Of a DNA stretch of 22,839 nucleotides, positions 1 through 8,063 are shown one piece after another. Both the position numbers and the translations under genes were made by a program. The notes under the pieces are model-generated. The model searched no databases. It saw only the letters and a program-made list of their open reading frames with translations, and had not been told where the DNA came from. Source of the DNA: CAZRIE01 sp964600075 (GTDB lineage: Bacteria; Bacteroidota; Bacteroidia; Flavobacteriales; Flavobacteriaceae); contig CAZRIE010000070.1 in assembly GCA_964600075.1 (NCBI GenBank), forward strand, positions 1 to 22,839. Direction: 5' to 3'. Each line of letters begins with the position of its first letter. Position 1 is the stretch's first letter.

Positions 1-83
1 TTTTCGACAAATCTACGATGTGATTATTTTAAAAGTATCGAATATTAAAAAAAAGCACCATTTTTGCCGGAAACCGATTTGAA

Positions 84-965
84 TTGAGCGAGTACAACAA
101 AAAATGGCTATACCTGATTCTGTTATCACTGGTCTGGGGTTCTTCTTTTATACTTATTAAAAGGGCTCTTTTAGGGTTGACCCCCATACAAGTAGGTGGA
201 CTTCGAATCGTTTTCGCTTCCCTTTTTTTGTTTCTCTTCGGATTTAAAAGTCTAAAAATAATTAGTGCCAAAGATTGGAAGTGGATAACAGTGGTAGGAT
301 TGTTGAGTTCGTTCTTTCCTCCTTTTTTGTTCGCTTTGGCCCAGACCGAGATCGATAGCGGGGTGACCTCTATTTTTAACTCTGTAGTGCCTTTACTTAC
401 CACTGTTGTGGGTATCACCCTTTTTGGAGTGCTAATTACCAAACGACAGATTTTAGGGGTTTTTATTGGTTTGCTGGGTACTCTGGCCCTGATTTTAGCA
501 GGTATGGAATTCAACCCTAACCAAAACTATTGGTATGCCATTTTTATCTTGCTTTCAGCCTTGGGTTATGCCTTTAACATCAATATTACTAAAAAGCATT
601 TGACGCACCTGACCCCGTTGGCGATAACCACGGCAAGCTTTTCGGTAGCCTTCATACCTGCTTTGCTACTGGTGTTTTCTTCAGGATTTTTCGGTGCCTT
701 TGAAAATAATCCTGAAATGCATACGGCTCTTTGGTACTTGATCGCCTTGGCCGTTTTGGGTACTTCAATAGCAAATATCTTTTTTAACAGACTTATCTAT
801 ATATCGAGCCCAGTGTTTGCGGCTTCAGTGACTTACATTGTTCCGTTGGTCGCCATTTTTTGGGCCGTTTGGGATGGGGAGACCATTAATCTTTACCAAT
901 TGGGGGGAGGGGCGATTATTCTTTTTGGGGTTTGGCTGGTGAATAAAAAGAAAAAAGTAATCTAA
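84..965 (+). CDS. EamA/DMT-family transporter permease
   Basis: This is an inner-membrane permease of the drug/metabolite transporter superfamily, whose members move small metabolites or export amino acids; the substrate cannot be read from sequence. The 293-residue protein is almost entirely hydrophobic and shows about ten membrane segments in two repeated EamA halves (about residues 8-137 and 150-286). The early WGSSFILIK stretch and the later GTSIANIFFNRLIY stretch are typical of the family. The length is normal. The start is a TTG; the frame is open upstream to about position 33 but has no ATG or GTG, and no Shine-Dalgarno is visible, which is usual in Bacteroidota. The start is therefore less certain than the family call. 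It ends with a lysine-rich tail and appears monocistronic. Confidence 0.9.
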   Translation: MSEYNKKWLYLILLSLVWGSSFILIKRALLGLTPIQVGGLRIVFASLFLFLFGFKSLKIISAKDWKWITVVGLLSSFFPPFLFALAQTEIDSGVTSIFNSVVPLLTTVVGITLFGVLITKRQILGVFIGLLGTLALILAGMEFNPNQNYWYAIFILLSALGYAFNINITKKHLTHLTPLAITTASFSVAFIPALLLVFSSGFFGAFENNPEMHTALWYLIALAVLGTSIANIFFNRLIYISSPVFAASVTYIVPLVAIFWAVWDGETINLYQLGGGAIILFGVWLVNKKKKVI

Positions 966-1280
966 AATTTACTTCATTATCTGTAAAAACTTAGTGGTGA
1001 AGTTCATGAATCAGCTTTGACCATATGCTCTCTTTTAAGGTAAGGTGTCAAAATAGTATACACTTTTTGTAAATATTTGTTACATTACAAAAAATAGAAT
1101 CTACACAAATAATATTTAATTATCTGATTAATACCATGTTGTATTATTGGCATGGTATAAGCTTATCTATTCTGGTTAGTTCTCGTAATAGTTCAAATAT
1201 AAGCAAAATCACATTTACTGTAACAAAAGCAATGTATAGTCATCTTTAAAACAATACTATAAAACTTAAAATTTAGAAAC
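966..1280. other. Intergenic region with inverted repeats
   Basis: This 315-base AT-rich gap lies between the permease and the DUF2807 gene. It holds an 8-bp inverted repeat (ATACCATG at 1131-1138, CATGGTAT at 1151-1158, 12-base loop) and a smaller TGTAA/TTACA pair at 1069-1084. No T-run follows the larger hairpin, so it is not a clear terminator; it could be an operator. No convincing TANNTTTG element or coding frame was seen. Confidence 0.4.
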
Positions 1281-2033
1281 ATGAAAAAATTATTTCTTTC
1301 GGGTAGCATGCTCATAATAGTTCTTTGCTCAGCAATCAGTTTATCGGCCCAATCAAAATCCATTTCCGTAGACCATTTTGATAAGATTATCGTAAGCCCG
1401 CATATTGAGGTGAACCTTGTTGAGGGTACTGAAGAATCAGTACTGATAGAAAACGCTAGACTCTCTGAAGATAAAATCAATGTTGAGGTCGAGGGTAAGA
1501 CCTTAAGAATTTATCTGGATGGTGCTAAAACGGTAACCAAATCTGAAAAACATGACAATGGAGAATGGAAAGGGAAGAAATCCATATACAACGGAACCAT
1601 GGCGACCGCAACCATTACCTATAAAAATCTGGAAGTATTATCGGTAAGAGGCGAAGAGGTAATTAATTGTGAAAGTGCTATCGAACAAGATGATTTTAAA
1701 TTACGCATTTACGGTGAATCGAAAGTCTATTTTAATTCTGTTTCGGTAGATAAACTAAATGTTTCCATCTACGGTGAAAGCTATTTAGAAATCCAGGACG
1801 GTTCCGTAAATCACCAGGTCTATCGTGCTTATGGCGAAAGTGAGGTCAATACTTTGGATATGGGGAATACCTACACGAAGATAACCGCTTACGGGGAGAG
1901 CAATTTTAGGGTCAACGTTTCCAACAAGCTAAAGGTCACCTGTTACGGAGAGGCCTCAATTAACTATAAAGGGGACGCATCGGTAGATAAAGGAATTGTT
2001 ATCGGCGAAGCTTCAATTCGCAAGATCGGGTAA
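1281..2033 (+). CDS. Secreted DUF2807 (GIN-type) beta-solenoid protein
   Basis: The protein is 250 residues long with a clear Sec signal peptide (MKKLF, a hydrophobic core, then SLSAQ at about residue 24). It would be exported to the periplasm or cell surface. The body matches the DUF2807 / putative autotransporter-adhesin head (GIN) family common in Bacteroidota. A YGES or YGEA motif recurs at residues 144, 164, 184, 204 and 222, with degenerate versions at both ends, so the spacing is 18-20 residues, as expected for rungs of a beta-solenoid. The N-terminal third (about 28-115) is less repetitive. The molecular function of this family is not established; no catalytic residues are evident. 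The gene is followed by a converging M16 gene and appears to be transcribed alone. Confidence 0.85.
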   Translation: MKKLFLSGSMLIIVLCSAISLSAQSKSISVDHFDKIIVSPHIEVNLVEGTEESVLIENARLSEDKINVEVEGKTLRIYLDGAKTVTKSEKHDNGEWKGKKSIYNGTMATATITYKNLEVLSVRGEEVINCESAIEQDDFKLRIYGESKVYFNSVSVDKLNVSIYGESYLEIQDGSVNHQVYRAYGESEVNTLDMGNTYTKITAYGESNFRVNVSNKLKVTCYGEASINYKGDASVDKGIVIGEASIRKIG

Positions 2034-2040
2034 ACCTAGA

Positions 2041-2150
2041 TTACGAGCGAAGTGCAGCAATCTGCTGCCGATGTCGACCAAGTTTGGTTTGTGTGCATGC
2101 GCAGCAGATTGTGGCGTAACGGCCTTCTACGAAAGCGTTGCTCGCAATTG
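2041..2150. repeat. Imperfect long inverted repeat between convergent genes
   Basis: An 11-bp perfect inverted repeat (CAATCTGCTGC at 2058-2068, GCAGCAGATTG at 2101-2111) is flanked by a second short matching pair (CGAGC at 2044-2048, GCTCG at 2140-2144). It sits between the convergent DUF2807 and M16 genes. It can fold into a hairpin on either strand and might end both transcripts, but neither side has a good T-run. Confidence 0.4.
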
Positions 2151-2155
2151 GGGTT

Positions 2156-4225
2156 TTACTCAAAATCGGCATCCGAGACACCTTCGTTGACTTTTACTTC
2201 CGAGACGATAAATTCAAGACTTTGTGGACCGACTGTCTGCGCCAATACGAAAGGAAACAGAATACCCGCCACTTCTTTGTAATCCTTATAATTTGTGACG
2301 CTGGTAATTTGCTGTCCGCCCATTTCAGACTTAGTTATCTCTTGTACTTTTAGCCCAGTTTCTATATCGTAAAAAGCGGATTTATCTTCTGATATTTTGA
2401 GTTTGTATGCCTTTTTACCATCAACATTTTCGACCCCTTCAAGAGAAATAGTACTATCGGTATAGTTGAGTTCCGGAAAGAGAGCTGATTCTTCCTTGAC
2501 CTTGGCAAGTTCTTCTGCACCCATATCTTTACGCTGCCCTTGCATGACCATATAGCCTTTGTCGCCATTAAAAACTTGTAAGCTCATTGAGTTGCCGGCC
2601 ACTTTCATGTCTTGCATAAACTGGTCTTTTGAAGTCTTCTTCATTTGAAGATTCAGTTTCATACCCTGCATTTCGGCCTCTGCCAACATAGAATATGATT
2701 CCACACTCATTAATTTATTCTTGCCACCGATGGCTTCTAGGTATTTGTTTAGTACGTCGTTGGTGCTAACATCTACAGGCAAGCTTGCTTCGTAATCTGG
2801 TTTTTCAGTACCGTTCGCATATTTGTCAAAATATTTTACCTGTAGCGGTTTTCCCTTAAACGGCACTTTTTCCAAATTTTCCAATACTTCGCTGCCCTTG
2901 CCAGTAACTACGATACGCAGGTTCTCGGGCTTGATATACTTCTGCGCGGCTTGCTGCACGTTTTCGATAGTAATTGCATTGATTTTTTCAAGGTAGGTTT
3001 TGTAAAAATCTTTGGGTAGGTTTTCCGTTTTAACATCTAGTGCATATCCCGCAATTGTTGCTGGATCTTCTAGGGCCATTACAAATCTCCCGGTGTATTT
3101 TGCCTTGGTATTTTCTAGCTCTTCGTGTGTCACTGGTTCCATTGTAATTCTGTCGACTTCCTTTAATAGTTCAACGACGGCGCTGTCGGTAACGGCATTA
3201 CGTACGCTGGCCGTAGCCCTAAAACGAGAGGGTGCATATTTGTCGTTGCCTAATCTGGAATACGACCCGTACGTGTAGGCTTTGTCTTCCCTTAGGTTAA
3301 GGAACAACCGACCTTCGCCACCACCACCTAAAATTTCGTTGGCCATAAGTGCCGACAGATAATCGGGGTCTTTTTTCTGAAGGTTCACGAGGTTTTCGAC
3401 GGTAATTTCAGATTGGACGGCATTGGGCATATCGACAAAATTGATCTGTGTGTATAGCGCATCCGAAGGTCTTGAAAATTGAAATGACGGTGGTACTGAT
3501 TTCATCCATGGGGTGAACCGTTGTTCTACCATTGTTTTCACCTCATCAAATTTAATATCGCCGACTACTACCAAATAGGCATTTGCTGGAACAAAATAGT
3601 CTTCATAGAATTGAATGACATCCGTTAGTGATATAGTGTTCACGGTCTCTTCGGTGACAAATTCACCATAAGGGTGTTTTTTGGTAAAAGCCAATGCCAT
3701 ACCGACCCTTCGCGCAATGGCCGGAACGTTTTTTTCATCGGCTTTAAGAGCTGTCAAAAGCTTTTGTTTCTCCTTATCGAATTCATCTTTTGTAAAGTTC
3801 GGATTGATGGCGGCATCGGCCATCAGTTCCAATACTCTAGGAAAATATTTCGACAAAGAACTGGCGAAGGCACTTTGCGAACCGAAGTTTATACGGGCGC
3901 CTATAAAATCGACCTCTTCGTTGAACTCGTCTTTGGGAATGTTCTTCGAGCCCTTGCCCAAAAGACTGGCTGTTAAACTCGAAACCCCGGCCCTTTCGCC
4001 TTCCAGTACTGGTGGATTATCAATACGTAACTGAATGGATACCCTAGGCAGTTTATGGTTTTCGACCACTAAGACTTTCAGGCCGTTCGGCAGTTCAAAT
4101 GTCTGTGGGTCTTGCAAATTAATTTCGGGGGCAGGCCCAGGTTTGGGCATTTTACTACGATCTATTTGTGCCTGAGCTCCAACGCCCAAAAAGGCCAAAA
4201 GCAACGTGATGTACAATTTTTTCAT
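2156..4225 (-). CDS. M16 peptidase-like protein without HxxEH, with C-terminal LolA-like extension
   Basis: This is a 689-residue exported protein (signal peptide ending at about AQAQ, residues 17-20) of the M16 (pitrilysin/MPP-like) fold. The usual N-terminal zinc motif HxxEH is absent: the aligned place, about residues 83-92, reads SLTASLLGKG. It therefore resembles the non-catalytic alpha-type subunit of paired M16 enzymes. Residues of about 40-460 cover the two M16 half-domains; the region from about 490 to the end is an added beta-rich domain (GKKAYKLKI, DIETGLKV, GILFPF) resembling LolA/outer-membrane lipoprotein-sorting-like folds. The length exceeds a plain M16B subunit (about 420-450 residues) because of that extension. 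It lies 121 bases downstream of the catalytic partner on the same strand. Partnership is inferred from family habit; the extension's role is unknown. Confidence 0.9.
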   Translation of the reverse strand: MKKLYITLLLAFLGVGAQAQIDRSKMPKPGPAPEINLQDPQTFELPNGLKVLVVENHKLPRVSIQLRIDNPPVLEGERAGVSSLTASLLGKGSKNIPKDEFNEEVDFIGARINFGSQSAFASSLSKYFPRVLELMADAAINPNFTKDEFDKEKQKLLTALKADEKNVPAIARRVGMALAFTKKHPYGEFVTEETVNTISLTDVIQFYEDYFVPANAYLVVVGDIKFDEVKTMVEQRFTPWMKSVPPSFQFSRPSDALYTQINFVDMPNAVQSEITVENLVNLQKKDPDYLSALMANEILGGGGEGRLFLNLREDKAYTYGSYSRLGNDKYAPSRFRATASVRNAVTDSAVVELLKEVDRITMEPVTHEELENTKAKYTGRFVMALEDPATIAGYALDVKTENLPKDFYKTYLEKINAITIENVQQAAQKYIKPENLRIVVTGKGSEVLENLEKVPFKGKPLQVKYFDKYANGTEKPDYEASLPVDVSTNDVLNKYLEAIGGKNKLMSVESYSMLAEAEMQGMKLNLQMKKTSKDQFMQDMKVAGNSMSLQVFNGDKGYMVMQGQRKDMGAEELAKVKEESALFPELNYTDSTISLEGVENVDGKKAYKLKISEDKSAFYDIETGLKVQEITKSEMGGQQITSVTNYKDYKEVAGILFPFVLAQTVGPQSLEFIVSEVKVNEGVSDADFE

Positions 4226-4346
4226 AATTAGGACTTTTTATCTGTCATTCTCGCAATACTGACTGTATACAGACAGGAGCGGGAATCTTTATTCTTTATC
4301 AAGTTTATTACTGTACTAGTTTAGATGTTTGGTTTTTTTCTAACGG
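4226..4346 (-). other. Intercistronic hairpin between the two M16 genes
   Basis: The 121-base gap contains the perfect palindrome CTGTATACAG (4263-4272), enclosed by a near-complementary pair (ATTCTCGC at 4246-4253 and GCGGGAAT at 4279-4286, one mismatch). It could be an mRNA structure that sets the ratio of the two subunits or protects an end. No T-run follows it, so complete termination is unlikely. Confidence 0.35.
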
Positions 4347-5669
4347 CTACTGTTCCTTTGCTTCTTCGGGTAAATAATCGATGATTACCCGTTGATTTGG
4401 CTTCAGGTATTTGTTCGCCACTTCTTTTATTTCGTCACGGGTTACAGAGCGGTATATTTCAATTTCCTTATTGATCAATTCGGTATCGCCGTAAAGCAAA
4501 TAATTTCGGGCCAAAGAATTGGCAATGCCCGAAACACTTGAATTGGAGTTCACGAACCGGTTTTCGAATTTATTCAATAGTTTTTGATGGTCTCTTTCGG
4601 AAATGAGACTGTCTCGAACCTTGGCGATTTCCTCTTCCATTTCAGTGAGAAGTGTTTCCGAACTAGTTTCCCCAACCGGAAGCGCAAAAACAAGATACAT
4701 GCCATAATCTTCTTGGGCAACGTTAAAAGCACCTACTTGCAAGGCCTGTTTTTGGTCATCGACCATTTTCTTGTAGAGTTTCGAACTGTTTCCGTCACTT
4801 AAATAGGTAGAGATCATATCGAGCACATAGGCATCCCGTTCTCTAAAGCCAGGGGTACGGTATGAAATGACCGACGCGGGAATCTGAATATTCTGGTCGA
4901 AAGCCTTAGTTCTTACTTCTTGTGAAATTGGGTCTTCTTTCGGGTAGTTTCGTATTACCGGCTCTCCTTTAGGTATAGTTCCGAAATAATCCTCCACCAT
5001 TTTTTTACTTTCCGAGATCTCTATGTCACCTGCTACAACTAACACAGCATTATTGGGTACGTAGTACTTTTTATTATAAGCAACAACATCCTCCAAGGTA
5101 GCTGCATCAAGATCTTTCATGTAGCCGATGTTGGGATCTTTATACGGATGTAACTTAAAGAGATTTTCACCTACGACCTGTAATAGTTTACCATAAGGAG
5201 AGTTGTCGACGCGTAGGCGTTTTTCTTCTTTGACCACTTCTTGTTGCGTATCTATACCTTTTTGATCGATAACGGGATGTAGCATACGTTCTGATTCAAG
5301 CCAAAGCCCAAGTTCTAGATTATTTGACGGAAAGACTTCATAATAGTAGGTACGGTCTTGAGAGGTATTTGCGTTGTTCTGGCCGCCGTTAGAAGAGACG
5401 ATCTCGAACCATTTACCGCGTTCGATATTCTTCGTTCCCTCGAACAATAGATGTTCGAAAAAATGGGCAAAACCTGTGCGGCCTTCGGTACGGTCTTTAC
5501 CACCAACGTGATACATTACAGATGTGGTGACCACTGGGGCCGTATTGTCTTGGTGAAGAATAACATGTAGGCCGTTATCAAGTTCATATTCTTCATACGT
5601 CACTTCTTGGGCGTTAAGGGCAGTCGTCAATAAGAGCAGACAAGCCCCAAAAAGTAGTTTTTGTTTCAT
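4347..5669 (-). CDS. M16 family zinc metallopeptidase (catalytic)
   Basis: The 440-residue exported protein (signal peptide about 1-20, ALNAQ cleavage region) carries the inverted zinc motif HFFEH at residues 69-73. His69 and His73 are predicted zinc ligands, Glu72 the general base, and the distal ligand Glu149 lies 76 residues on, in the expected spacing. It has the size of an MPP-beta/PqqL-like M16B subunit. Enzymes of this family cut peptides or unfolded proteins inside a closed two-subunit chamber, here presumably in the periplasm or outer membrane. The motif-less M16 protein follows directly downstream, suggesting a catalytic/non-catalytic heterodimer. The natural substrate is unknown. 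A 256-base divergent promoter region separates it from the DUF4199 gene. Confidence 0.93.
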   Translation of the reverse strand: MKQKLLFGACLLLLTTALNAQEVTYEEYELDNGLHVILHQDNTAPVVTTSVMYHVGGKDRTEGRTGFAHFFEHLLFEGTKNIERGKWFEIVSSNGGQNNANTSQDRTYYYEVFPSNNLELGLWLESERMLHPVIDQKGIDTQQEVVKEEKRLRVDNSPYGKLLQVVGENLFKLHPYKDPNIGYMKDLDAATLEDVVAYNKKYYVPNNAVLVVAGDIEISESKKMVEDYFGTIPKGEPVIRNYPKEDPISQEVRTKAFDQNIQIPASVISYRTPGFRERDAYVLDMISTYLSDGNSSKLYKKMVDDQKQALQVGAFNVAQEDYGMYLVFALPVGETSSETLLTEMEEEIAKVRDSLISERDHQKLLNKFENRFVNSNSSVSGIANSLARNYLLYGDTELINKEIEIYRSVTRDEIKEVANKYLKPNQRVIIDYLPEEAKEQ

Positions 5670-5872
5670 TTTTTCAGTGTTTCGATAGTAATACGTAGCC
5701 GAAGTAGCTGTATTGTTACACGAATATAATTTTTTATGGATGATAAAGGTCCTATACCGTCTTGCTTTAACAAGATTTTTAAACCATAACTTGTAAATTT
5801 TATGTATTTTGAAGCAATCAAACCAATACTTTAAGAAAATGAAATGAGCCGTGGCAATTTTGGATGGCTATT

Positions 5873-5880
5873 TAAATTTG
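5873..5880 (+). promoter_or_regulatory. Possible Bacteroidota -7 element for the DUF4199 gene
   Basis: TAAATTTG fits the TANNTTTG -7 consensus of the Bacteroidota primary sigma factor and would give a leader of about 40 bases. At the expected 19-base distance the -33 position reads GTG rather than TTG, so support is moderate. Confidence 0.4.
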
Positions 5881-5925
5881 ATTGGCGAATTAAACACGAC
5901 CTTAATAAAATAAAACTACTGTCAG

Positions 5926-6378
5926 ATGAAAGAATACGCCCTGCCCATCCGATTCGGCATAGCAACAAGCGGTTGCTTGATCGCCTATTTTTTAATTCTT
6001 TCCCTATTTAATCTGCATACAAACGTATTATATAGTCTTTTCAATGGGGTAATTACCGGTTTTGGTATTTACGAAGCGATAAAGTATTTGAAATTAAGCG
6101 ACAAAGAAACATTCAATTATGGCAAGGGGTTCACTGGCGGTGTTGTTACAGGCTTTATAGCTACTTTGATCTTCACCCTCTTTTTTGCGATTTATTCAAC
6201 GGAGATAAACCCTGATTTTTTGGCCACACTTTCCGATGTATGGTTTAAGAATTTTAATTTTGAAAGTATTGTTTTCTTTACCGTTGCCATTATGGGTTTC
6301 GCCACTTCTTTGGTGTTAACGCTTTCTTTTATGCAGTTGTTCAAATCAAGTCGTAATCTTAAAAGAAAATCCGTTTAA
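5926..6378 (+). CDS. DUF4199 family membrane protein
   Basis: This is a 150-residue integral membrane protein with four hydrophobic segments (about 8-30, 34-50, 68-92 and 113-138) and a basic C-terminal tail. The layout and the NYGKGFTGGVVTGF stretch between segments two and three match DUF4199 proteins of Bacteroidota, whose function is not known. The start is the ATG at 5926; no Shine-Dalgarno is present. In this window it lies between a divergent M16 gene and the rplU promoter, which begins about 17 bases after its stop, so it is probably its own transcript. Confidence 0.8.
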   Translation: MKEYALPIRFGIATSGCLIAYFLILSLFNLHTNVLYSLFNGVITGFGIYEAIKYLKLSDKETFNYGKGFTGGVVTGFIATLIFTLFFAIYSTEINPDFLATLSDVWFKNFNFESIVFFTVAIMGFATSLVLTLSFMQLFKSSRNLKRKSV

Positions 6379-6394
6379 AAACTCCAAAAATCAC

Positions 6395-6424
6395 TTGTAC
6401 ATTAATGATTTAGCAGTATATTTG
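6395..6424 (+). promoter_or_regulatory. Bacteroidota-type promoter of the rplU-rpmA operon
   Basis: TTG (6395-6397), a 19-base spacer and TATATTTG (6417-6424) match the TTTG/TTG-N19-TANNTTTG promoter of Bacteroidota in both boxes and spacing. Transcription would begin near 6430, leaving a leader of roughly 45 bases before rplU. This is the best-matching promoter in the window. Confidence 0.8.
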
Positions 6425-6476
6425 CATCCGCTTATTGAAAAAATGAGCGATACAATAAACTAATTATATACACATT

Positions 6477-7064
6477 ATGTACGCAATCGTAGAGATGGCA
6501 GGGCAGCAATTTAAAGTTGCGAAAGACCAAAAAGTGTATGTTCACCGTTTGCAGACCGAAGAAGGAAAAAAGGTAACTTTTGACAATGTACTTCTTTTGG
6601 CAGATGGATCGAACATTACCGTTGGCGCCCCGGCTATAGACGGCGCGGCTGTTGAGGCCAAAGTCGTTAAGCACCTAAAAGGTGACAAGGTAATTGTCTT
6701 TAAGAAAAAGAGACGTAAAGGCTATCGTAAGAAAAACGGTCATCGTCAATCGCTTACGGAAATCGTTATCGAAAGTATCGTTGTTAAAGGTGCGAAGAAA
6801 ACAGCCAAGAAGGAAGAGCCCAAAAAGGTCGCCCCTAAAAAAGAGGCTAAGCCGGCACCATCTGAAGCGAAAGGAAAAGATGTCCCCGTAGAAGTAGCGG
6901 CAGTATCAAAACCTAAGACTGAAAAAGTCACAGCAAAGAAAGAAGCCAACGTCGATTTGAGCAAGAATACTGTTGCTGAATTGAAAGAGATGGCAAAGGC
7001 CAAAGGAATCGAAGGCATTTCTTCAATGAAGAAAGGCGAGTTGATTGCCGCATTGGGCAAATAA
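6477..7064 (+). CDS. rplU: 50S ribosomal protein L21 with C-terminal Rho_N-like extension
   Basis: Residues 1-105 are a standard L21 (MYAIVEMAGQQFKV start, then the basic FKKKRRKGYRKKNGHRQ segment), a large-subunit protein that binds 23S rRNA. The 195-residue product is nearly twice the usual length of about 103. A Lys/Ala/Pro/Glu-rich disordered linker (about 106-160) leads to a small helical module at about 163-193 (VAELKEMAKAKGI, then MKKGELIAAL). This looks like the SAP-like Rho N-terminal domain that binds nucleic acid in other proteins. Extended L21 proteins occur in Flavobacteriia, so the tail is not an assembly artefact; its role is not known. It heads the two-gene operon with rpmA, 80 bases downstream. 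Confidence 0.97.
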   Translation: MYAIVEMAGQQFKVAKDQKVYVHRLQTEEGKKVTFDNVLLLADGSNITVGAPAIDGAAVEAKVVKHLKGDKVIVFKKKRRKGYRKKNGHRQSLTEIVIESIVVKGAKKTAKKEEPKKVAPKKEAKPAPSEAKGKDVPVEVAAVSKPKTEKVTAKKEANVDLSKNTVAELKEMAKAKGIEGISSMKKGELIAALGK

Positions 7065-7144
7065 TAATTAAGAAATTTAATTGAACGCTGTCTGTCAATG
7101 ATCGGTTAAACACGACGACGACAGATTTTTTAAAAATAAATATC

Positions 7145-7405
7145 ATGGCACACAAAAAAGGTGTAGGTAGTTCGAAAAACGGAAGGGAATCGGAATCAAA
7201 ACGCTTGGGCGTTAAGATTTTCGGAGGCCAAGCTGCTATTGCGGGTAACATTATTGTAAGACAACGTGGTACTCGGCACAACCCTGGTCAAAATGTGTAT
7301 GCTGGTAAAGATCATACGCTACATGCCCGTGTTGATGGACTCGTAAAATTCGAAAAGAAATCCGGTGGAAAGTCTTATGTTTCCATTGAGCCTTTTGAGG
7401 CTTAG
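7145..7405 (+). CDS. rpmA: 50S ribosomal protein L27
   Basis: The 86-residue L27 begins MAHKKGVGSSKNGRES, the conserved N-terminal tail that reaches the peptidyl transferase centre. The core continues with GQAAIAGNIIVRQRGT and the GKDHTLHA motif. There is no Firmicutes-style cleavable N-terminal extension. It is co-transcribed with rplU, the standard bacterial order, and is followed by a strong intrinsic terminator. Confidence 0.98.
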   Translation: MAHKKGVGSSKNGRESESKRLGVKIFGGQAAIAGNIIVRQRGTRHNPGQNVYAGKDHTLHARVDGLVKFEKKSGGKSYVSIEPFEA

Positions 7406-7429
7406 GTAATACTTTCTTTTATCATATTG

Positions 7430-7477
7430 AAACCCTTTCCCATCTTGGTAGTTGTCCGGACGTGAAAGGGTTTTTTT
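7430..7477 (+). terminator. Intrinsic terminator of rplU-rpmA
   Basis: The 10-bp stem AAACCCTTTC (7430-7439) pairs with GAAAGGGTTT (7464-7473), with a 24-base loop, and runs into a T-tract beginning at 7471. It lies 24 bases after the rpmA stop. Confidence 0.85.
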
Positions 7478-7514
7478 GTTTGATGTAACTAACCCGGTTA
7501 CCCTATTACTTTGA

Positions 7515-7769
7515 CTAGCTCTCTTCTTCTCCCACTTCTTCACCTTGAGTAGTCACTGAACCTGTACTTGCATTGCCGTAAACCGGTTCTTCGTTTCGAA
7601 GAATATCAATAACTCGTGCAAAGTTTTCAGAGGTCATATATGGGGTCTCTTCCCGATTACCTCGAACTGTTGTAAAATAGAATTTACCCAGATCAATTTT
7701 CGGATCCCAAAGGGCTTGATATCCTTTTAATTTTGTCCATCCTCTTGTTCCTTGTGCATAATGTGGCAT
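7515..7769 (-). CDS. Small hypothetical protein (84 aa)
   Basis: I do not recognise this protein. It is 84 residues, soluble, with no signal peptide or membrane segment. The first 65 residues have ordinary globular composition (WDPKIDLGKFYFTTVRG and ENFARVIDILRNEEPVYG). The tail after residue 66 is low-complexity and acidic (GEEVGEEES). It has an ATG start with an AT-rich leader and ends just beyond the rplU-rpmA terminator, converging on that operon. The composition and the clean frame favour a real gene, but no family or function is assigned. Confidence 0.6.
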   Translation of the reverse strand: MPHYAQGTRGWTKLKGYQALWDPKIDLGKFYFTTVRGNREETPYMTSENFARVIDILRNEEPVYGNASTGSVTTQGEEVGEEES

Positions 7770-8063
7770 AATTTCTATGTTTTAGTTTATAAATTGTTTA
7801 AATATTCTTTTAGTCATAAGTAAAATGAGCTTGAATCAAGTGTATTGACCACAAACAGAAATACCTATTTGACCTTGTCTGAAGATTATTAAACCTTCGA
7901 AAAATATATAAGATATAGTGATTTACTGTAGCAAAAAGTAGTGATGTTCTATATTGTTTAACACGAAAAATGTATGTTTAGACATTAATTTTGTATACTC
8001 GGTATACATTTTAGCCTTGAACGCTATTCACTATAGTTAAATATCGATTAACTGGATGCTGAT
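7770..8063. other. AT-rich intergenic stretch
   Basis: This is the first part of a 623-base span between the small minus-strand gene and the M15 gene. Apart from the promoter/palindrome element at 7986-8008 I see no gene or RNA structure in it. The second part carries only a doubtful minus-strand reading frame. Confidence 0.5.
7986..8008 (+). promoter_or_regulatory. Putative -7 element overlapping an operator-like palindrome
   Basis: TAATTTTG (7986-7993) fits TANNTTTG. It overlaps the 17-base palindrome TGTATAC-TCG-GTATACA (7992-8008), whose 7-base arms are perfect. The arrangement resembles a repressor site over a start point. A matching -33 box is not present at 19 bases, and the nearest plus-strand gene begins 385 bases on. 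Confidence 0.35.

Noticed and set aside
1996..2353. Several plus-strand frames running from the end of the DUF2807 gene into the M16 gene
   Set aside because: They cover the converging 3' ends and the inverted repeat, have no family resemblance and lie antisense to the clear M16 coding frame.
7081..7135. CTGTC...GACAG pairing and a GAC triplet repeat between rplU and rpmA, considered as an attenuator
   Set aside because: Only five pairs form reliably across a long loop; rplU and rpmA are expected to be co-transcribed.
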